A stretch of DNA of 13,369 nucleotides. It comes from GCA-2862585 sp965661345 (GTDB taxonomy: Bacteria; Bacteroidota; Bacteroidia; Flavobacteriales; UBA7312). Both the position numbers and the translations under genes were made by a program. The stretch is taken from the NCBI GenBank assembly GCA_965661345.1, contig CBFIDK010000023.1:1-13369 (forward strand), read 5' to 3'. Shown piece by piece: positions 9,601 through 13,369 of the stretch. A model generated the notes under the pieces. The model worked only from the letters and a program-made list of their open reading frames with translations, was not told where the DNA came from and ran no database searches. Numbering within the stretch: position 1 is the first letter of the stretch; every line of letters begins with the position of its first letter.

Positions 9601-9832
9601 AACTGGCAACATTACAACCAAAATTAGGCTCAACGATTAATTCAAAAGACTCGCTTAAGTTAAGAGGGGTTTCGTGCCAAAAAGCACCCATCGCATAGTT
9701 TTCCTCAGGAGTTAGGGTAATGCAATCGCATAGATTTTCATTCGCATGAACGGCATCTTCAAGCACAACATATTGACCAAATGTTTGCTGAAAGGATGCT
9801 AGAACTATTATAAAAGTTATAATATTTTTCAC
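6680..9832 (-). CDS. Surface L-type lectin/SprB-repeat protein with gliding-motility-type C-terminal domain
   Basis: A 1050-aa protein starting at GTG (9832). The start is supported by the signal peptide that follows (KNIITFIIVLASFQQTFG before Gln20) and by the absence of a nearby in-frame ATG. Domains: an L-type (legume-like) lectin at about 21-248, with GDGMAFVLQ (Asp82), LAVQFDTY (Asp118) and DHVGLMANG; an Ig-like segment at about 250-335; about seven SprB repeats at 336-880; PKD at about 881-958 with WNWNFG and PSPIFSY; and a CHU_C/gliding motility-associated C-terminal domain at about 960-1050 (IPNSFSPNGD, EINIYNSFG, GWDGTYKGRD, YKKNKSFNL). The C-terminus marks it as a T9SS cargo likely displayed on the cell surface. 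As first gene of the operon it probably binds or adheres to the polysaccharide, with the SprB/PKD part as a stalk. Lectin specificity cannot be read from the sequence. Confidence 0.9.
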   Translation of the reverse strand: MKNIITFIIVLASFQQTFGQYVVLEDAVHANENLCDCITLTPEENYAMGAFWHETPLNLSESFELIVEPNFGCNVASSDGGDGMAFVLQEVGTTLLPTGNGGNLGYSGLTPSLAVQFDTYRDNPIDFPETNDPGGGFFPYYDHVGLMANGSCNHESTDDLSTNSFSPAFTDVEDCATYSSHQVTLDWDATAQNLEVIYCNDVEGCFTIINQNIDITNTIFSGNNLVYWGFTASTGGANNEQGICVQYFDRDTILSDTTICYGESLEIDLSCINNFSFEWTDEFGNIISNTGILDVIAISNTFYGLTLTNDFTGSTFSETFNVTVLNPELEEDLSQHIDNLCFGEANGQLEVNYVNAVGQVSYSINGGTTQNSSLFDNLFANSYQVIAIDSNSCADTVDVVITEEAEILVAIDNITGVLCNTVNTGSIEITPSGGVGGFTTYWEDQNGIIYNSEDIFNISDGFYDYYVTDGNLCEVSDQILVEQINSVDMDTTSLVNVDCYQFATGEISITPTGGLAPFDFSWTGPNGFTSTSNTITNLEAGNYTLTLSDFENCYKIYPIDITESDELFLSIDDTLDAKCTYSADGELTVSHNGGTGNTMAIVLDALNNQVSNLDFTNTLTAGNYTVFAQDDLGCVSPTLPFTIGSPTDISITTLDIDNAECFGGDEGKIQLIISGGTLPYIGYNWTGPNGFSSTQSNIYSLFAGTYTVSVTDFNNCIKQETYNIFEPNDININAADIEFVKCKGDNSGSIDLNVIGGTPPYDNFSWTGPDGFISSDLNISDLYEGEYSILLEDDNGCEKTNTFNVFEPDALLQFSVNALPSCLIQNTGSASVNISGGVPPYDTNWFGKDPNALAAGQHFVEVSDDANCIIVDSFMVDLLPQPTADFEVDSILKLNTPINVQNNSQNETSWNWNFGNQTFSILESPSPIFSYEDSYTILLEVANDFGCTDTSSKRIRAIDNLVLYIPNSFSPNGDFKNDIFLVSILNEVEFEINIYNSFGSKLFNTTDKTQGWDGTYKGRDIQEDTYIVTLFATDVFGRVYKKNKSFNLIR
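7193..8827 (-). repeat. About seven tandem SprB-type repeats
   Basis: Residues 336-880 of the lectin protein form repeats of about 65-85 residues, starting near 336, 412, 497, 573, 655, 736 and 817. Each has a Cys early on, G-x-(I/L) strands, a GG(T/V/L)-x-PY or equivalent turn, an aromatic strand, an AG-x-Y-x-(L/V) strand, and a DxxxC motif. Three repeats share the SWTGP(N/D)GF or NWTGPNGF core (521-528, 684-691, 765-772), suggesting more recent duplication among them. Such repeats occur in SprB-like gliding adhesins and many other T9SS proteins and probably serve as an extended stalk. Confidence 0.85.
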
Positions 9833-9953
9833 AAATGTAAAATCAAGGTTATTGCAAATTTAACAAAGTTTGTGTACTTTTAACACTTAATTTAAAGTAA
9901 AATCTTAATTCTTAACTAACTCAGGTTTCAATTTGACCTTTTAATTTTTATTT
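9833..9953. promoter_or_regulatory. Divergent intergenic region between the lectin operon and the cupredoxin gene
   Basis: This 121-nt AT-rich spacer separates two start codons on opposite strands and so should hold the promoters of both transcription units. It contains no coding sequence. A Bacteroidota-style -7 element is visible toward the minus strand (separate entry); toward the plus strand the best match is imperfect (TCAATTTG near 9930). An imperfect dyad, CAAATTTAA followed by CAAAGTTTG, lies at 9855-9872 and could be an operator, but the match is weak. No clear ribosome-binding site precedes the plus-strand ATG, as is usual in this phylum. Confidence 0.5.
9855..9862 (-). promoter_or_regulatory. 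Candidate -7 box TAAATTTG for the minus-strand operon
   Basis: Reading the minus strand from 9862 to 9855 gives TAAATTTG, which fits the Bacteroidota consensus TAnnTTTG. It lies 22 nt upstream of the GTG at 9832, leaving a short leader. No clean TTG element is seen at the expected distance upstream, so support is partial. Confidence 0.35.
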
Positions 9954-12900
9954 ATGAAGCAAAATAATTTATTTGGTAAGTGTTTAATTACCCTTACAGC
10001 GTTGTTTTTAAGTATTTCTGTAATCGCAGATACTCACGTAATAAACGCAGGAAGCTATTATTATTACCCCTCATCACTCACCATCAACCTTGGCGATACT
10101 GTGAATTGGTATAATGACGGCGGTTTTCACAATGTAAATGCCGACATGAATGCAATTACTGGCGAATCTTATAATAATCCAGAATCGTTTATTTCGAGTG
10201 CGACAAGTACAACTAACGCCTTGATTTATTCTCATGTATTTACTGTTCCTGGCGAGTACAACTATGATTGTTCAATAGGAAACCATGCTGCAAATGGTAT
10301 GGTTGGTACAATTAATGTTGTGATGACTAATGACATTACAGTCCCTACAAATCCTATTTATACGACCTTTAGGGTGAACATGCAGAATCAAATTGTTAAT
10401 CCGTCAGGTGTGTATATGGCTGGAGGAACAGCTTCGTTTATTTCAGGCGGAGGACCTCCGGGAATTGCAATGAACGATGACGATAATGATGGCATTTGGG
10501 AGGTGACGATTCCATTAGAAGCCAATTCTAATTTTACGTGGAAATTTAGAAATGGATACATAGAATACTGGGATGGCGCCCCGGCAGGTTATTGGGAGCC
10601 AAATTTCAACGGTTTAGGTTGTGGTTTTGGTCAGTGGGGCGATCGAATTGTTGCTATTTCCAATCAAGATCAGACTCTTGATTATTGCTTTGCGAGTTGC
10701 GATTCTGAATGCCCAGCACCTGATGTCAACGTTACATTTACCGTTAATGTTGAAGATTTTCCAGACCCTGTAGATTCTGTTCAAATACAAGGAACCTTTA
10801 TCGGGTGGAACCCTGGAAATGTTATCAATTTAACTAATATCGCAGGAAGTATTTGGCAAGTGTCCTTAATTCTTCCCGCAAATTCGGATCACGAGTTTAG
10901 GTATATTGTAAACGATCAAATCGAAACATTGCCTTCAGTAGGATCTTGTGTATTAGCGGACCCAACAGGGGAGTTTGACCCTGTTCGAACAATAACAACA
11001 GAGACCTCTGATTTAAATCTATCAATGGTGTGTTACGCCAGTTGTTTAGATTGTGGTGAAGGAATCGAAGGGTGTACCGATCCAATAGCAGTTAACTACA
11101 GCCCAGAGGCTACCATTGATATGGATGGTTGTTTGTACGATGTAGAATTTGCTGTTGACATGACTGGCTTTAATGATGTAGCCATTCAAACGGTTAACGT
11201 TAACGGTACATTTAACGGATGGTGTGGAACATGCAACGAACTATACGACGATGACGGCGACAATATTTACTCGGCAGTAATTCCTTTACCTGCTGGTTCA
11301 ATTGATTATTTGTACACGGTTAATGGATTTGAAGCTCAGGAGGTTTTTGGTCCAGAAGACGAATGCATTACACCTATTGTAACAGAGGATAACATCTATT
11401 ATAATCGCATTGATACAGTTCAAGCGGTTTCATTAAACACTATGCCAGTATATTGTTTTAGCACATGTGATGCATGCTTAACTGAAGATGTGGAAGTAGT
11501 TTTCTCTGTGGATATGACAAATGAAGAAGTATCAGAAAATGGTGTTTTTCTTACAGGTAGTTTTGACCCGCCAAATAACTTTACACTAATACCGATGACA
11601 GATGTAGGCAACGGTATTTACGAGGCATCACTTATTGTCACTTCAAACATTGAATACATATATAGGTATGCTAATGGTGGATTTGCAAACGTTGAAAACG
11701 TTTCTTCATTGGAGTGTAATGCGGTTAATGGGTACAGAGGGCTTATAGTTTCAGAAGCCTCGACTTTACCAACAGTTTGTTTTAACGCTTGTGCTTCTTG
11801 TTCAGGTACTTTAGCTGGATGTACAGATGAAACAGCCGAAAATTATGACCCAAATGCAACCGAAGACGATGGAAGTTGTACTTATTGTTGTGGTCTTGTC
11901 ACTGTTGACTTTACCGTTGACATGAATTCGGTTGACTATAATACCGACGACTATACTAATGTAGTCATTAACGGTTCTTGGACGGTTCCAGCATGGAGCG
12001 GTTGGGGGGTTGAACTTTTTGATGAAGATGGTGATGGCATATGGACTGGCTCAACTCAAATTGACCCAATACTCGCTCAGTTCGAATATGTTGTTGCTGT
12101 TACTGGTCCTGCAGACGAATGGTCTGGTTGGGGACAACAGTGGGGAAATGGATGTGTAGGCAATAACTTCTTAGTAATTTTTGAAGATGGCGTTGCTACA
12201 TACGATCAAGCGCCTACTGTAGGTTGTGAGACTGCAGCCTCTACTGTGTTTACTGTAGATATGAATTGTGTTGACTTTGAATATACAACCGTACATTTAA
12301 CGGGTCCAATATGGGGCTGGACAGACAACATTATTATGTCTGATGGTGATGGTGATGGTGTTTACAGCATCACGATGGAAAATCTTTCAGGTGATATTGA
12401 GTATAAATACATGGTTGACTATTGGGCTTCACAAGAAGATTTAGTTGATGATATGGTGGCGGGGGCAACATGTGCGCCAGTTACTGATTTTGCAGGATAT
12501 GCAAATCGCATTGCGCCTGCTGGAGCAACTACGGCTGACACATACGGCTCATGTGAAGAGTGTCAAGGCAATATTGGGTGTACGGATTCATTAGCGGTGA
12601 ACTTTAACCCTAATGCAACTGAAGACGATGGTTCGTGTGATTATTGTTTTCCAGCTACTATTAACTTTAGTGTTAGAGCAGCAGATGCTTTAGCTGCAAG
12701 TCAAGGTGATTTTGACAACGTTATTATTAACGGTAATTGGGACGCTGTTGTAGACGCTAATGGAAATGTTGGATGGAGCAGTTGGGGAGTAACATTAACG
12801 GATTATGATGGCGATGGCATTTTTTCCGGCTCACTGACTTTAGATCCAGGCGATTATCAATACGTTCATGCTTTAACTGGGCCACTAGATGGCTGGTCTG

Positions 12901-13369
12901 GATGGGGGCAAGTCGGTTATGCGCCAGATGAATGTGCTCTTGGGATAGATCCAATTACAGGGGATTCTGCACCAAACTATTTCTTTAATGTGGAATGTGG
13001 ACAAACCTTAAATTTACCAATTCTATGCTTTGGCGAGTGTACTGACTGCACAGACGAAGTGCTTGGCTGTACCGACGCTAATGCGGACAATTATAATCCT
13101 AATGCTACGGAAGACGACGGAAGTTGTACGTTCTGTGGTGATTTCGAAGCTGTAATTTTTGCTACTTCTGACGCTTCAACCATTGGTGGCTCAGACGGAT
13201 ACATTCAGGCATCTGGTCAAGGTGGCTCATCCAACTATGATGTGAATGTATTTGATGCTGACGGCATTCCTCAAAATCCTTTCGCTCTATCTGCAGGAGA
13301 TTATGTTGTTGTTGTAACAGACATTACATCTTCTTGTGATTCAGAGCTTGAGTTTACAATTAGTCAACC
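9954..13369 (+). CDS. Large secreted cupredoxin-domain protein with seven repeated modules, 3' end outside window
   Basis: Open from the ATG at 9954 to the window edge, giving at least 1138 residues. A signal peptide covers about 1-25 (ending ISVIA). The cupredoxin domain (about 26-125) has predicted type 1 copper ligands His59 (GGFHNVN), Cys106, His111 and Met116 in YDCSIGNHAANGMVG. Seven related modules follow: about 135-253, 254-367, 394-508, 509-616, 643-762, 763-870 and 896-1032. They begin with strands such as VDFTVDMN and carry an NG-(S/T)-(F/W) or TG turn; most have an acidic DxDxDG loop before an aromatic residue. Four GCTD linkers lie between or after them, and a SprB-like repeat starts near 1059. 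No enzymatic motif was recognised. The missing C-terminus probably carries a T9SS domain. It is divergent from the glucan operon and shares modules with the GH16, suggesting a glucan-binding surface or extracellular role. The copper site could transfer electrons or be structural; the actual function is unknown. Confidence 0.88.
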   Translation, partial: MKQNNLFGKCLITLTALFLSISVIADTHVINAGSYYYYPSSLTINLGDTVNWYNDGGFHNVNADMNAITGESYNNPESFISSATSTTNALIYSHVFTVPGEYNYDCSIGNHAANGMVGTINVVMTNDITVPTNPIYTTFRVNMQNQIVNPSGVYMAGGTASFISGGGPPGIAMNDDDNDGIWEVTIPLEANSNFTWKFRNGYIEYWDGAPAGYWEPNFNGLGCGFGQWGDRIVAISNQDQTLDYCFASCDSECPAPDVNVTFTVNVEDFPDPVDSVQIQGTFIGWNPGNVINLTNIAGSIWQVSLILPANSDHEFRYIVNDQIETLPSVGSCVLADPTGEFDPVRTITTETSDLNLSMVCYASCLDCGEGIEGCTDPIAVNYSPEATIDMDGCLYDVEFAVDMTGFNDVAIQTVNVNGTFNGWCGTCNELYDDDGDNIYSAVIPLPAGSIDYLYTVNGFEAQEVFGPEDECITPIVTEDNIYYNRIDTVQAVSLNTMPVYCFSTCDACLTEDVEVVFSVDMTNEEVSENGVFLTGSFDPPNNFTLIPMTDVGNGIYEASLIVTSNIEYIYRYANGGFANVENVSSLECNAVNGYRGLIVSEASTLPTVCFNACASCSGTLAGCTDETAENYDPNATEDDGSCTYCCGLVTVDFTVDMNSVDYNTDDYTNVVINGSWTVPAWSGWGVELFDEDGDGIWTGSTQIDPILAQFEYVVAVTGPADEWSGWGQQWGNGCVGNNFLVIFEDGVATYDQAPTVGCETAASTVFTVDMNCVDFEYTTVHLTGPIWGWTDNIIMSDGDGDGVYSITMENLSGDIEYKYMVDYWASQEDLVDDMVAGATCAPVTDFAGYANRIAPAGATTADTYGSCEECQGNIGCTDSLAVNFNPNATEDDGSCDYCFPATINFSVRAADALAASQGDFDNVIINGNWDAVVDANGNVGWSSWGVTLTDYDGDGIFSGSLTLDPGDYQYVHALTGPLDGWSGWGQVGYAPDECALGIDPITGDSAPNYFFNVECGQTLNLPILCFGECTDCTDEVLGCTDANADNYNPNATEDDGSCTFCGDFEAVIFATSDASTIGGSDGYIQASGQGGSSNYDVNVFDADGIPQNPFALSAGDYVVVVTDITSSCDSELEFTISQ
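10356..13049 (+). repeat. Seven related beta-sandwich-like modules in the cupredoxin protein
   Basis: The modules start near residues 135, 254, 394, 509, 643, 763 and 896. Common features are a first strand of the type (V/I)xFxVxM, a turn such as VNGTFNGW or INGSW, an acidic loop (DDDNDGIW 175-182, DDDGDNIY 432-439, DEDGDGIW 690-697, DGDGDGVY 797-804, DYDGDGIF 950-957), and an F/Y-x-Y strand. Modules 2 and 4 lack the acidic loop. Modules 5 and 7 form a Trp-rich subtype with paired WSGWG or WSSWG motifs, like GH16 module B; module 6 resembles GH16 module A. The fold is probably Ig-like, similar to CBM20/48-type domains (inference). Confidence 0.75.
11070..13127 (+). repeat. Four Cys-flanked GCTD...DDGSC linker repeats in the cupredoxin protein
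   Basis: Copies lie at 11070-11132, 11817-11879, 12576-12638 and 13065-13127 (residues 373-393, 622-642, 875-895, 1038-1058). All are 21 residues and begin GCTD. The last three share PNATEDDGSC; the first is diverged, ending IDMDGC. Each is preceded by a CxxC element, usually within a C(F/Y)xxCxxC motif. They mark boundaries after modules 2, 4, 6 and 7, so the modules are mostly grouped in pairs. Confidence 0.88.
12342..12359 (+). repeat. Short GATGGT triplicate encoding the acidic loop of module 6
   Basis: Three perfect hexamers in frame encode Asp-Gly three times (residues 797-802), the acidic loop preceding Val-Tyr. The run could expand or contract by slippage without breaking the frame, but it may simply reflect the conserved loop sequence. 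Confidence 0.6.

Larger units (their letters stand above)
1..9832 (-). other. Five-gene beta-glucan utilisation operon (incomplete at left edge)
   Basis: All five minus-strand genes are packed with junctions of 3 nt (lectin to CBM-like), 2 nt (CBM-like to MFS), a 1-nt overlap TAATG (MFS to GH3) and 10 nt (GH3 to GH16). No room exists for internal terminators or full promoters outside coding sequence. The order of surface binding, transport and hydrolysis fits a single functional unit. No SusC/SusD-like pair or regulator is present in the visible part; these may lie beyond position 1 or elsewhere. Confidence 0.8.

Noticed and set aside
9834..9841. Second -7-like box TACATTTG on the minus strand
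   Set aside because: It almost touches the GTG start at 9832, so transcription from it would begin inside the signal-peptide coding region.
10029..10328. Possible lytic polysaccharide monooxygenase (LPMO)
   Set aside because: The mature N-terminus predicted after the signal peptide is Asp or nearby, not His, so there is no histidine brace; the Cys-His-Met pattern fits a cupredoxin.
13065..13369. End of the plus-strand gene within the window
   Set aside because: The frame stays open to the last base in the middle of a SprB-like repeat; no stop or terminator is visible.

Overview
The window looks like part of a polysaccharide-utilisation locus from a marine-type member of the Bacteroidota, most likely Flavobacteriales. 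The evidence is the type IX secretion (T9SS) C-terminal domains, SprB-type repeats, a FucP-like sugar MFS transporter, low GC by eye, and the lack of clear Shine-Dalgarno sequences. Genus and species cannot be read from the sequence.

Minus strand, 9832 down to 1: five tightly packed genes that look like one operon, with gaps of 3, 2, -1 and 10 nt. In transcription order they are: (i) a 1050-aa surface protein with an L-type lectin domain, about seven SprB repeats, a PKD domain and a gliding-motility-type (CHU_C) C-terminus; (ii) a 437-aa T9SS cargo protein with a duplicated beta-sandwich domain resembling carbohydrate-binding modules; (iii) a 546-aa FucP/GluP-type sugar MFS transporter; (iv) a 610-aa GH3 exo-beta-glucosidase lipoprotein; (v) a GH16 laminarinase-type endo-beta-glucanase with a long modular tail, running off the left edge. 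Together they suggest capture of a beta-1,3-glucan at the surface (i, ii), endo-cleavage (v), trimming to glucose (iv) and uptake across the inner membrane (iii). The substrate is inferred. No SusC/SusD pair is visible in the window.

Plus strand, 9954 to the right edge: a divergent gene separated by a 121-nt AT-rich spacer. Its product (at least 1138 aa) has a signal peptide, a cupredoxin domain with a full set of type 1 copper ligands, seven related beta-sandwich-like modules, four copies of a Cys-flanked linker beginning GCTD and ending DDGSC, and the start of a SprB-type repeat.

The most notable observation is that the tail of the GH16 enzyme uses the same two module subtypes and the same linkers as this divergent cupredoxin protein. 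A glucanase and a large non-enzymatic surface protein therefore share a module set that may bind the same glucan. I do not recognise an established family name for these modules. No RNA genes, insertion sequences, CRISPR arrays or convincing terminators were seen.
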